A stretch of DNA of 64,000 bases from Asticcacaulis excentricus CB 48. GTDB lineage: Bacteria > Pseudomonadota > Alphaproteobacteria > Caulobacterales > Caulobacteraceae. Within the stretch, counting starts at the first letter, position 1. Every line of letters starts with the position of its first letter. Below the pieces are notes generated by a model. It ran no database searches. It was not told the origin of the DNA and saw nothing but the letters and a program-made list of their open reading frames with translations. This document shows, piece after piece, positions 9,039 through 17,237 of the stretch. A program made the translations under genes and the position numbers. The DNA is taken from the NCBI RefSeq assembly GCF_000175215.2, contig NC_014816.1:2524222-2588221 (forward strand), written 5' to 3'.

Positions 9039-9374
9039 ATGCCACAAGACGTCTCTGATCGCGAAAAGCTGGGCGCAGCCGACATGTTTGTCGTTTGTGC
9101 GATGGCCATGGTTTGCCTTCTTGCCCTGTGGCTCGTCTACCTTGCGCCGCGCGTGAGCGAACCTGTCGCCATTGTTTCCTCTCCCTGGCAAGATCGCACA
9201 GCCGCTGAAATTGCCGCCCGCGCGGGGGGGAATCTTCTGGAGAGCGGCTACAACGGTGGGCTGATTGTCGCTCAGTCTGACGACCCCGATTTTGCGCGCA
9301 GACTCGCGGCCGAAGGGGCGTTGATCATTTTTAACCCGCGTGTGTTTGCGGGATGTGGAGCACCCAAATCATGA
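9039..9374 (+). CDS. Small single-pass membrane protein upstream of chemoreceptor
   Basis: The protein has 111 residues. A short cytoplasmic N terminus is followed by one membrane helix (about 18-37, MFVVCAMAMVCLLALWLVYL) and a roughly 75-residue domain beginning SEPVAIVSSPWQDRTAAEIAARAGG and ending in FNPRVFAGCGAPKS. The domain is probably periplasmic by topology. I do not recognise a catalytic motif. The gene overlaps the following chemoreceptor by four bases (ATGA), indicating translational coupling. That suggests it works with the receptor, for example as a membrane partner or ligand-side subunit, which is inference. The full CtrA motif upstream suggests cell-cycle control. Confidence 0.7.
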   Translation: MPQDVSDREKLGAADMFVVCAMAMVCLLALWLVYLAPRVSEPVAIVSSPWQDRTAAEIAARAGGNLLESGYNGGLIVAQSDDPDFARRLAAEGALIIFNPRVFAGCGAPKS

Positions 9375-10834
9375 ACGAGTTGAGAAGCGTACAGCTTGCC
9401 TTTTCTAAGGCCGTCATAGGGTTTTTGTGGCTAAACTGCGCTCTCCTGGGGATCATGCCGGTCGTACTGGGGGCGGGGAGCGTAGGGGTCGGGCCTCTTT
9501 TAATTTCGGCCCTATTATGCGGCGTCGTGACATTTTCCTGGAAGGTCGACCCGACAGGTTTGCGAACACGCCTGACGTCATCGCTGGCCTTAGCGACAAT
9601 TGTCGCCCTTCTTGTTTATGAGTTTGACGGCCGGGCCTATCAGCTTGACATGCACATGTACTTCTTTGCCTGCCTGGCATTTTTGGCTGGCTGGTGCGAC
9701 TGGCGTGCGCTCATCGCCTATTCCGGACTTGTGGCCGTTCACCATTTAGGAGTGACCTATCTCCTGCCCTCTGCGGTGTTTCCCGAAACGCAGCCAAACC
9801 TCACGCGCGTTCTGATACACGCCGTTATTCTCGTCTTGCAAACAGGTCTTCTCGTTTGGCTGGTTGCCCGCATGCAAACCGCTTTTGGCGCGGCGGAGCG
9901 TGCGCTAAACGCCGCTAAAAGCGCTGAAGCCGAAGCGCTGACGCTCGCGAAATTGCAGGACGAGGCCAAGGAAGAGGAATTGCGTCAGTCGACAAAACGC
10001 GATGGTCTCGCCAGAGATCTCGTTTCAAAGGTTCAGCGTCTCGTTAAGGACTTTAATGACACCACGTCTGAAATTTCTACAGCGGTTAAAAGCTTAAGCG
10101 GATCGGCGGCTGAGACCCACCAGACCGCTCAACGCGTTACCCAATCGGCTCGATCTGCCTCGTTGAGAGTGGAGACTGCGGCTGAGGGGTCCGACCTCCT
10201 CGCGGCGTCGATTGAAGAGATCAACAAGGAGGTTTCGCGTTCGGCTTCCATCGCTCAGACGGCAGCTCAGGAAGCGCAGACGACGCGAACAAACGTCGTC
10301 AATCTCTCCGAATCCGCCGCCAGGATAGGCGATGTGATTGAGCTTATCCGGGCGGTCGCGTCACAAACCAATTTGCTCGCACTCAATGCGACCATTGAAG
10401 CCGCAAGAGCCGGTGAGGCCGGCAAAGGCTTTGCCGTGGTCGCAACGGAAGTGAAGTCGCTGGCGAACCAAACCTCAAAGGCCACCGACGAGATTGCTGC
10501 AAAAATCAATGAAATTCAGGCGGCAACAGAGATGACGGTCGGCTCCATTAATCGAATTGTCTCGACGATCGACAATATCTCCGACAGTACCGCCGCCATT
10601 GCGCAAGCTATTGGTGAACAAGGCAGCGCCACGCAAAACATTGCCACGAACGCTGCCGAGGCGGCCTCAGAGGCTCTGAGTGTGTCCGACGAAATGTCTA
10701 AGGTCTCTAACGCAACCGAAGTCACAGGCGCGGCCGCCGAACACCTGCAGGGCCTTTCAGAGGGACTGGCGGGGCAGGCCCGCTCACTTGAGAGCGAAGT
10801 GAGCCATTTTGTCGATCAACTCCGAAGCGCCTGA
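9371..10834 (+). CDS. Methyl-accepting chemotaxis protein with multi-pass membrane sensor
   Basis: A 487-residue chemoreceptor. The first ~180 residues hold about six hydrophobic segments with a characteristic YFFACLAFLAGWCDWRALIAY stretch and a short histidine-containing loop. There is no large periplasmic ligand domain, so sensing occurs in or near the membrane. A coiled-coil methylation region follows, then the conserved signalling hairpin around residue 340 (SQTNLLALNATIEAARAGEAGKGFAVVATEVK), which binds CheA/CheW. The start ATG 9371 overlaps the stop of the upstream membrane protein. The ORF could open at 9353, but the coupled ATG is more likely. No other che genes are present in the window. 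An intrinsic terminator follows at 10958. Confidence 0.93.
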   Translation: MNELRSVQLAFSKAVIGFLWLNCALLGIMPVVLGAGSVGVGPLLISALLCGVVTFSWKVDPTGLRTRLTSSLALATIVALLVYEFDGRAYQLDMHMYFFACLAFLAGWCDWRALIAYSGLVAVHHLGVTYLLPSAVFPETQPNLTRVLIHAVILVLQTGLLVWLVARMQTAFGAAERALNAAKSAEAEALTLAKLQDEAKEEELRQSTKRDGLARDLVSKVQRLVKDFNDTTSEISTAVKSLSGSAAETHQTAQRVTQSARSASLRVETAAEGSDLLAASIEEINKEVSRSASIAQTAAQEAQTTRTNVVNLSESAARIGDVIELIRAVASQTNLLALNATIEAARAGEAGKGFAVVATEVKSLANQTSKATDEIAAKINEIQAATEMTVGSINRIVSTIDNISDSTAAIAQAIGEQGSATQNIATNAAEAASEALSVSDEMSKVSNATEVTGAAAEHLQGLSEGLAGQARSLESEVSHFVDQLRSA

Positions 10835-10957
10835 GGTCCTAAGTCCGTTTCCAGCGAAATCGGTCAAGTTGACGGCTTGCAACAAAACGCGTCCTGGCAG
10901 CCTGCGTGTTGTGACGCTGCCAACGCCCTGGAGTCATTTGAGACACCAAGTGAAAAA

Positions 10958-10992
10958 CCCCGCCTCAGAGGTATCTGAAGCGGGGTTTTTTA
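10958..10992. terminator. Bidirectional intrinsic terminator
   Basis: AAACCCCGC and GCGGGGTTT arms around a loop containing CTCAGAGGTATCTGAA, with T-rich and A-rich flanks. It lies between the chemoreceptor and the convergent reductase gene, so it probably serves both. Confidence 0.75.
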
Positions 10993-11018
10993 ATCTCAAC
11001 CTTCTTTTCCGGGCCTTG

Positions 11019-12116
11019 CTACTTCACGCCCAGCTTCTTCTGCAAGTCCGACGAGGAGGTCGTATACTGGAAGCGCAGCTTCTTGTCCGGGAAGACGTAG
11101 CGGAAGACGGCCTGGGCTGCCAGCGCGCCTTCGTGGAAGCCCGATAGGATGAGCTTCAGCTTGCCCGGATAGTAGTTGATGTCGCCGATGGCAAAGATTT
11201 GCGGGGTCGAGGTTTCGAACTTCTCCGTATCCACCGGGATCAGGTTTTCGTGCAGGTTGAGGCCAAATTCCGCCACGGGACCGAGCTTCATGGTCAGGCC
11301 GAAGAAGGGCAGGAAGGTATCCGCGTCGATGTGGATTTCCTTGCCGTCATTGTCTTCGATCGTGACGCCGGTCAGCTTGTGTCCCGTTTCACCAGACAGG
11401 GCGGTGGCCTGACCGATGATCAGATCCATCTTGCCCTCTTCGACCAGCTTGCGCATCTGAGCCACGCTGTGCGGGGCAGCGCGGAAGTCGTCGCGGCGGT
11501 GCATGAGAGTCACGCGCTCGGCGATGGGTTGCAGGTTGAGCGTCCAGTCGAGCGCCGAATCCCCGCCGCCTGAAATCACGATACGCTTGCCGCGGAAGGC
11601 TTCCATTTTGCGCACGGCGTAGTGAACGCCGATGCCTGCGCCGATGTATTCAAAGCCATCAATGCCGGGAATGGGCGGCTTTTTGGGCTGGAACGATCCG
11701 CCGCCGGCAGCGATCAGGATACAGCGCGCGATGACCGACGTTCCCTGATCGGTCGTCACCTTCCACTTGGTCGTGCCGTCGTCCTGCTCAAGCTTTTCAA
11801 CGGCCACAGCCATTTCACCGAGGTGGTATTTGGCACCAAACGGCGCGATCTGTTCAAGCAGGCGATCGGTGATTTCCTGACCGGTGATGATCGGCCATGC
11901 CGGAATGTCATAGATCGGCTTTTCCGGATAAAGCTCGGCGCACTGACCGCCCACCTTGTCGAGAATGTCGATCAGGTGCGCTTTGATATCGAGCAGGCCC
12001 AGTTCGAACACGGCGAACAGGCCCACCGGGCCCGCGCCGATGATCACGGCATCGGTTTCCCAGGCCTGACCGGCTTCGAGGACTTCGATAGCGGGGGACG
12101 GGTGCGCGTCACTCAT
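11019..12116 (-). CDS. Ferredoxin/flavodoxin-NADP reductase, thioredoxin-reductase-like
   Basis: A 365-residue FAD/NAD(P)H flavoprotein. The FAD Rossmann motif GAGPVGLFAVFELG lies at about 27-40 and the NADPH-binding GGGDSALDWTLNL at about 185-197. A C-terminal AIGDINYYPGKLKLILSGFHEG binds FAD. No CxxC redox pair is present, which separates it from thioredoxin reductase and places it with the TrxB-like ferredoxin-NADP reductases common in alphaproteobacteria. These move electrons between NADPH and ferredoxin or flavodoxin in the cytoplasm. It is divergent from the LysR gene with an 84-bp gap, so the two may share control. Confidence 0.88.
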   Translation of the reverse strand: MSDAHPSPAIEVLEAGQAWETDAVIIGAGPVGLFAVFELGLLDIKAHLIDILDKVGGQCAELYPEKPIYDIPAWPIITGQEITDRLLEQIAPFGAKYHLGEMAVAVEKLEQDDGTTKWKVTTDQGTSVIARCILIAAGGGSFQPKKPPIPGIDGFEYIGAGIGVHYAVRKMEAFRGKRIVISGGGDSALDWTLNLQPIAERVTLMHRRDDFRAAPHSVAQMRKLVEEGKMDLIIGQATALSGETGHKLTGVTIEDNDGKEIHIDADTFLPFFGLTMKLGPVAEFGLNLHENLIPVDTEKFETSTPQIFAIGDINYYPGKLKLILSGFHEGALAAQAVFRYVFPDKKLRFQYTTSSSDLQKKLGVK

Positions 12117-12200
12117 TTTTGTCTCCGGAACGCAAAGATTAGATTTGTTAAACGATGGATGCGCTATATAGAGCGCAGGGTTTAGATTGGATAGGTTTCA

Positions 12201-13163
12201 ATGTCGCGTGACCGTCTGCCGCCGCTGTCGGCGCTTCGGGTATTCGAAGCCGCCGCGCGCCACGAGAGTTTCAAGCACGCCGCCGAGGAGTTGTTCGTTA
12301 CACCCGGCGCGGTATCTCAGCAAATCCGCTTGCTGGAAGAACACGTCGGTGTCGAGCTGTTTGTGCGCGACGGTCGCCGCGTGGTGTTGAGCGACGCGGG
12401 CAAGGCCTCTTCGATCATTCTCAAAGAAGCCTTTGAAAAGATGTTCGAGGCGACGCGCATCATGCGTCAGACGCAGCAAAAGGGCCGTGTCACTGTGTCG
12501 GTGGCCCCGAGTTTCGCGGCCAAATGGCTGATGCCGCGTCTGGGCGACTTTTCGGCGGCCAATCCGGACATCGATGTGTGGGTATCGGCGGATATGGCCC
12601 CGACCGATTTCGCGGTCTCCGACATTGATCTGGCCATCCGTTATGGCACGGGCAATTACAACGGGCTGAATGTCGAGCACCTGCTCGAAGAAGCGGTCCT
12701 GCCCGTCTGTTCGCCCGCCTTGTATGAGGCGGCCCCGATCCGCAAGCCGGCGGACCTCACCCACCACACGCTGTTGCATGATGTTTCCTCGGACCTCGAT
12801 CCGTCCGACCCCGACTGGGCTATGTGGCTTAAGGCGCATGGTGCCGAGGAGATCGACGCCTCGCGCGGGCCGCGCTTCAATCAGAGCCATATGGTGATCG
12901 AAGCGGCGGTCGCCGGCCGGGGCGTGGCTTTGGCTAAACGCACCATTGCCGAGGCCGATCTGCGCGCGGGTCGTCTGCGGGGTCTGTTCAACGAAAAGGA
13001 CGCACCGGTCAGCTTCGGCTATCATCTGGTCTGGCCACAGACGCGCGAGCCTTCGATGGCGCAGGTACGCTTTATGGACTGGCTGCGCGCACAGGCGCGC
13101 GATCTCGGCCACGCCTCGGCGGCGCCGCAGGACAGACCGGTCTTTGCCGCTCAGGGAATATAA
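12201..13163 (+). CDS. LysR-family regulator, GcvA-like
   Basis: A 320-residue LysR-type regulator. The N-terminal winged helix-turn-helix (about 6-65: LSALRVFEAAARHESFKHAAEELFVTPGAVSQQIRLLEE) is of the GcvA subgroup, followed by a periplasmic-binding-like effector domain from about residue 90. ATG 12201 is preceded by a weak GGATAGG. It stands between the divergent reductase gene and the convergent cysteine synthase gene. LysR proteins often regulate a divergent neighbour, so the reductase is the first candidate target. The effector is unknown. A short GCGCT...AGCGC inverted repeat at 12161-12176 lies in the shared promoter region. Confidence 0.88.
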   Translation: MSRDRLPPLSALRVFEAAARHESFKHAAEELFVTPGAVSQQIRLLEEHVGVELFVRDGRRVVLSDAGKASSIILKEAFEKMFEATRIMRQTQQKGRVTVSVAPSFAAKWLMPRLGDFSAANPDIDVWVSADMAPTDFAVSDIDLAIRYGTGNYNGLNVEHLLEEAVLPVCSPALYEAAPIRKPADLTHHTLLHDVSSDLDPSDPDWAMWLKAHGAEEIDASRGPRFNQSHMVIEAAVAGRGVALAKRTIAEADLRAGRLRGLFNEKDAPVSFGYHLVWPQTREPSMAQVRFMDWLRAQARDLGHASAAPQDRPVFAAQGI

Positions 13164-13174
13164 ATCCCTCCCGT

Positions 13175-14182
13175 TCACCCTTCGCTCCAGGGGGGAACGG
13201 GCAGGCCTTTGGACCTCAGGAACTCAGCGTTAAAAATCTTGGAGGCATAGCGGTTGCCATAGTCGCACAGGACGGTCACGATCGTCTTGCCCGGCCCCAT
13301 GGTTTTGGCCATCTTGATCGCGCCGGCGACATTCAGCGCCGCAGACCCGCCGACCAGCAGGCCTTCGTAACGGTCGAGATCATAAAGCACCGGCAGCCAG
13401 TCTTCGTCAGCCACCTGACAGGTGAAGTCGGGCGTGAAGCCTTCCAGATTGGCGGTGATGCGCCCCTGACCGATGCCTTCGGTGATCGAGGTGCCTTCAG
13501 ATTTCAGTTCGCCCGTCGTATAATAGCTGAACAGAGCCGCACCGAACGGATCCGCGAGACCGATCTTTATCTCCGGACTAAACGCCCGCAGCCCCAGGGC
13601 CATACCGGCCAGCGTACCACCCGATCCTACCGAGCAGATAAAGCCGTCGATCTTGCCGTCAGTCTGCGCCCACACTTCCGGGGCCGTGCCGTCGATATGG
13701 GCCTGACGATTGGCGACATTGTCGAACTGATTGGCCCAGATGGCCCCGCCCGGCTCGGTCTTGGCCAGTTCTTCGGCCAGACGCCCGGAATATCGGACGT
13801 AGTTGTCCGGATTGGAATAGGGAACGGCATCAACCTCGATGAGCTTCGCGCCCAACATGCGGATGGCGTCCTTCTTTTCCTGCGCCTGCGTGCGCGGAAT
13901 GACGATCACAGCCTTATAGCCCAGCGCATTGGCCACCATGGCCAGACCGATACCGGTATTGCCCGCCGTGCCTTCGACAATGGTGCCGCCGGGCTTCAAA
14001 AGACCCTTCGCCTCGGCATCTCGGATGATCCACAGAGCGGCGCGGTCCTTGATCGACTGCCCGGGATTAAGGAATTCCGCCTTGCCGTAGATGTCGCAAC
14101 CGGTCTCTTCCGACGCGCGTTTGAGGCGGATCAGCGGCGTATTGCCCACAAGGTCGAGTACGGAAGAAACGGTCCTGGCCAC
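13175..14182 (-). CDS. cysK: Cysteine synthase A
   Basis: A 335-residue PLP enzyme that makes L-cysteine from O-acetylserine and sulfide in the cytoplasm. The PLP lysine is K45 in NPGQSIKDRAA, the substrate loop is EGTAGNTGIGLAM, and the phosphate-binding loop is GSGGTLAGMALG. It has no C-terminal CBS domains, which argues against cystathionine beta-synthase. I chose GTG 14182 because AGGAG lies eight bases upstream. An open frame of 18 further codons upstream has no ribosome site. The gene is convergent with the LysR gene, leaving 11 bp between stops. Some divergent OASS-like enzymes share this length, so the exact substrate is inferred. Confidence 0.88.
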   Translation of the reverse strand: MARTVSSVLDLVGNTPLIRLKRASEETGCDIYGKAEFLNPGQSIKDRAALWIIRDAEAKGLLKPGGTIVEGTAGNTGIGLAMVANALGYKAVIVIPRTQAQEKKDAIRMLGAKLIEVDAVPYSNPDNYVRYSGRLAEELAKTEPGGAIWANQFDNVANRQAHIDGTAPEVWAQTDGKIDGFICSVGSGGTLAGMALGLRAFSPEIKIGLADPFGAALFSYYTTGELKSEGTSITEGIGQGRITANLEGFTPDFTCQVADEDWLPVLYDLDRYEGLLVGGSAALNVAGAIKMAKTMGPGKTIVTVLCDYGNRYASKIFNAEFLRSKGLPVPPWSEG

Positions 14183-14454
14183 GAAACAACTCCTGTTTTC
14201 GCCTTTGCGCCTATGGGATTTAAGCCGCAATCCCAAGCGATAGATTCTTACCGGCGGGTTTAGCGCGACTTACAGATCGGCGCGCGCCCTTATAAGACAA
14301 GGGTTTGAGGATGGTCAATCGGCAGTGCACAGCTCGAATGACGAAGCGCCCTCAATCAACGGCCCTATTGTCGAAAGGGCGTCGCATTGCGTATAGGCTT
14401 TTCACCTCGCCTGGGGATCAGGAGAGACACAAGACATTAGAGGCGTTCGGGCAT

Positions 14455-15420
14455 ATGGCCGTTTTCACCAAGGTATCTCTGGAAGAGGCCCGCGCCTATC
14501 TGAGCCGCTATGAAATCGGCGACCTGATCCATCTGGAAGGCATCGAAGAAGGCGTTTCCAACACCAATTTCAAGGTTGAGACGACGACCGGTCTCTATGC
14601 CCTGACCCTGTTTGAGGCCGCGACGCCTGAAAAAGACCTGCCCTATTTCATGGACTACACCCTGCACCTTGATCAAAAGGGCTACCCGGCGCCAGGGCCG
14701 GCGATCATGAAAGATGGGGCAACGGTCGGTCGCATCAATGAAAAGCCCTGCGCACTGATCAAATGGCTGCCCGGGCGCTGGCCACGCAATCCCGATACGA
14801 GGCACGCCACCTCGGCAGGTCAATATCTGGCCCGTCTGCATGAGGCTGGCCGAGACTTCCCGCAGACACGCGAGAACAGCATGGGCATTGCGCACTGGGA
14901 GGCCCTGATCAGCCGCTGCGAACCGCGCGCTTCGCAATCGGCACGCGCTGTAGCCGTGCTGGCCGATTTCCGCGACGAGGTGGCGTGGTTGAAAACACGA
15001 TGGCCCTCGGATCTGCCCTCGGGGGCCATCCATGCCGACTATTTCACCGACAATGTGCTGATGGACGATGAGGGGCAGGTCACCGGCGTTATCGACTATT
15101 ACTACGCCTGCACCGACTTCTATGCCTACGATCTGGCCGTAGCGCTCAACGCCTGGGGCTTTACGCCCGGTGGGCAGCCCCTGCCCGACATGATCGCCGC
15201 CTTTGTGAATGGCTATCACGAAGAGCGCGCTCTGTCAGAGGCCGAAATCGCCGCCCTGCCGCTGTTTGCGCGCGGGTCTGCCGTGCGTTTCACCCTGACG
15301 CGGCTCTATGATTTGCTAAACCATGACCCCTCGTGGGTGGTCAAACCGAAGGACCCGGAGGCGTTTTACCGGCGGCTCGACTACCATCGCTCCATCGGTT
15401 CAGGTCTAGACTATTTTTGA
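14455..15420 (+). CDS. thrB: Homoserine kinase, APH-fold type
   Basis: A 321-residue kinase of the aminoglycoside-phosphotransferase fold that phosphorylates L-homoserine in threonine synthesis. The start MAVFTKVSLEEARAYL and GVSNTNFKVET (nucleotide loop) are typical of proteobacterial ThrB. The catalytic loop is AIHADYFTDNVLM (HxDxxxxN) and the metal-binding segment is VIDYYYACTDFYAYDLA. The frame is open for 50 codons upstream, but ATG 14455 matches the family start and has AGAGG upstream. It is transcribed away from cysK, and the IS1380 element begins 131 bp past its stop. Confidence 0.9.
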   Translation: MAVFTKVSLEEARAYLSRYEIGDLIHLEGIEEGVSNTNFKVETTTGLYALTLFEAATPEKDLPYFMDYTLHLDQKGYPAPGPAIMKDGATVGRINEKPCALIKWLPGRWPRNPDTRHATSAGQYLARLHEAGRDFPQTRENSMGIAHWEALISRCEPRASQSARAVAVLADFRDEVAWLKTRWPSDLPSGAIHADYFTDNVLMDDEGQVTGVIDYYYACTDFYAYDLAVALNAWGFTPGGQPLPDMIAAFVNGYHEERALSEAEIAALPLFARGSAVRFTLTRLYDLLNHDPSWVVKPKDPEAFYRRLDYHRSIGSGLDYF

Positions 15421-15716
15421 GCGTCGATGGCGCCTGTTATGCGACACCTCCAGGCCTTGCGAAAGACGGCTCATTTCCGTCCAACTCAAACCCCGGCCTG
15501 ACGCCGCAGATATTGTCTCACATCGAATGCGCGAACGACCAGGACTGGGCTTCTAACCCGCTTCATTCATCGTAACGGCGTTAGCCTTTCCGTTTAGAAC
15601 GGCTTTTTCACAGACGCGCTTGTTGGCGTCGTGTTTTCCGCCACGCGCTGGGTTTGATTTTGCTCCGATGGGGGTTGACGGTGATGGCGGCGGCTTTGAG
15701 GGCGTAGCCCCGTCGT

Positions 15717-17081
15717 TTATGCGGGCGCGGCTTTGAGGGACGCCATGATATCGCGGAAGAGCGAGGCCTCCGGGCAAGCTGCGGCGAAGGCAATCCTTAC
15801 GCGATGGGCGGTCTCTTTGATCCGAGCCCCGATCTTCAGAAGGCGCAAGCGGATGGTATTGAACTCAGCGGTCGCCATCTTATGGGCCTTGGGGATCTGA
15901 TCCCGGACAGCCAGCATCAGCCAGTAGGCAGCGGTGTGAAGGATCAGGCGCATCTGGTTGGCCAGAGGGCAGCGACAAGAGGTGCGATCACTTTTAAGCT
16001 GGGTCTTGTGGAGCTTGATCAGATTTTCAGCATTGCCTCGGGCACAATAGAGTTTGGCATAGAGGGTTTCCGGATCGGGATCGGGATCGGGATCGGGATC
16101 GGTCAGGGATGTGACGACGAAGCGATTGTCGAGGCCCATAGGCGTGGCTTCAATGCGGGCGATAACGCGGCGCTCACAGCCCCAGGATTTGGCTCCATGA
16201 CGGACTTCGGTGTAGCCGCGCACGGCCGCGGCGTCCTGTTCGGCCCGAACGACACGGATGTGGTCAGCAAAGGCTTCGACCTTAGCATGCAAAGGCTTTG
16301 AGCCGGCGAGCCCGAAGATATAGTCAACGCCCTTGCGCTCAGCCCATGCCATGACTTCGGGTCGGGCATAGTGGCTGTCACCGCGCAGGGTAATGTGGGT
16401 TGTGGGCCAGTGTTTGCGGATCTGGCGCACCATCCTACGGACCCAGCCGCGCACCTCTTTGCCTGACGGTGTTTTGCCGGGTCGCAGGATGACGACGACC
16501 GGTCGGCCTGTGCTCACATCGTAGACGTGGATGGGCTTAAAGACGTATTCCCCTTCATGGGCATTGAAGAGCGACAACTGCTGGCGGCCGTGAACCACGT
16601 CGACCGTGTCATCGATATCGAGGGTTACGGCGGCGGGAACAGCCGAACCGAAACTGGCGCAGTACTGGTCGATAAGACCGTAGGTCAGCTTGATCGAGCT
16701 ACGCAGGTCCGGCGCATTCTCAAGGCGCGACAAGGTCGGTTGTGAGCACAGGTCCTTGCCGCCTTCGGGCAGGCGTCCGCACGCAAGCTTGAAGGCCGGA
16801 TCGGTGCGCAGGAAAGCCAGATCGTTGCCATCTTCATAGCCACAGGCGATGGCGAAGATGCGGATCTTGAGAATGGAGGCAAGGGAATGGGTTACCAGGA
16901 AGGGGTTGCGTCGATCCGGTATCAGCCGCCAAAGCCGATCAATGATCCCGATCCGGCGCTCAACCGCAGACAACAGCATGACACCGCCATCCGAACTGAT
17001 GCGTCCGCCATCAAAGGCAGCCGTGATTTTCTTGCGCGAAACGCTTGGCAAATCGAACGGAAGATCGGTATCTTGGTCCAT
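15717..17081 (-). CDS. IS1380-family transposase
   Basis: A DDE transposase of 454 residues when started at ATG 17081 (MDQDTDLPFDLP, the usual family start). The frame is open 35 codons further upstream, but that stretch is the IS end. Acidic residues of the catalytic core are seen in TLDIDDTVDVVHG, TLRGDSHYARPEVM and RGNAENLIK. The frame is intact. Five tandem copies of a hexanucleotide encode a DPDPDPDPDPE run at the TDP/ETLYAK junction, where I recall only one or two Asp-Pro pairs in relatives. This adds residues without breaking the frame and may affect activity. Confidence 0.9.
   Translation of the reverse strand: MDQDTDLPFDLPSVSRKKITAAFDGGRISSDGGVMLLSAVERRIGIIDRLWRLIPDRRNPFLVTHSLASILKIRIFAIACGYEDGNDLAFLRTDPAFKLACGRLPEGGKDLCSQPTLSRLENAPDLRSSIKLTYGLIDQYCASFGSAVPAAVTLDIDDTVDVVHGRQQLSLFNAHEGEYVFKPIHVYDVSTGRPVVVILRPGKTPSGKEVRGWVRRMVRQIRKHWPTTHITLRGDSHYARPEVMAWAERKGVDYIFGLAGSKPLHAKVEAFADHIRVVRAEQDAAAVRGYTEVRHGAKSWGCERRVIARIEATPMGLDNRFVVTSLTDPDPDPDPDPETLYAKLYCARGNAENLIKLHKTQLKSDRTSCRCPLANQMRLILHTAAYWLMLAVRDQIPKAHKMATAEFNTIRLRLLKIGARIKETAHRVRIAFAAACPEASLFRDIMASLKAAPA
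16073..16102. repeat. Five tandem GATCGG hexamers inside the transposase gene
   Basis: Perfect 5 x 6-bp array with no mismatches. On the coding strand it adds alternating Asp-Pro residues. Because the unit is a multiple of three, slippage changes protein length but keeps the frame. Confidence 0.95.
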
Positions 17082-17237
17082 GGCGGGTGTGGCCTTGGCG
17101 GTCTTTGGTTTAAGTTCGGTGTGGTAACCAGAATCTATTCCAAAACAACGCTTTACGCTACACCCGCTGCACCTTTTTGCCGCCACCGTGATTTAGGCGG
17201 GTTAGGGCTAGGGTCTATAGCTCCTTGGATGGCACCT

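Larger units (their letters stand above)
15552..17205 (-). mobile_element. IS1380-family insertion sequence
   Basis: One transposase gene lies between short inverted ends. The left end reads TCTAACCCGCTTCATTC. The right end, read inwards, is CTAACCCGCCTAAATC. The flanks share GGCT at 15548-15551 and 17206-17209, compatible with the 4-bp duplication of this family, though the exact end base is ambiguous by one or two positions. The span of about 1.65 kb is the usual size for IS1380. The 165 bp between the left end and the transposase stop hold no clear gene. The right end lies about 32 bp before the GH43 gene. A solo copy of the right end is found at 22812-22937. Confidence 0.8.

Noticed and set aside
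12198..13178. 326-codon frame opposite the LysR gene
   Set aside because: Mirror image of the LysR gene. The translated sequence has no recognisable fold.
15553..15793. Small ORFs between thrB and the IS1380 transposase as a passenger gene
   Set aside because: They are GC-rich overlapping frames in the IS end. No start or domain supports them.
16887..17237. Upstream extension of the GH43 frame to 16887
   Set aside because: It runs antisense through the IS1380 transposase. The signal peptide at 17238 marks the true start.
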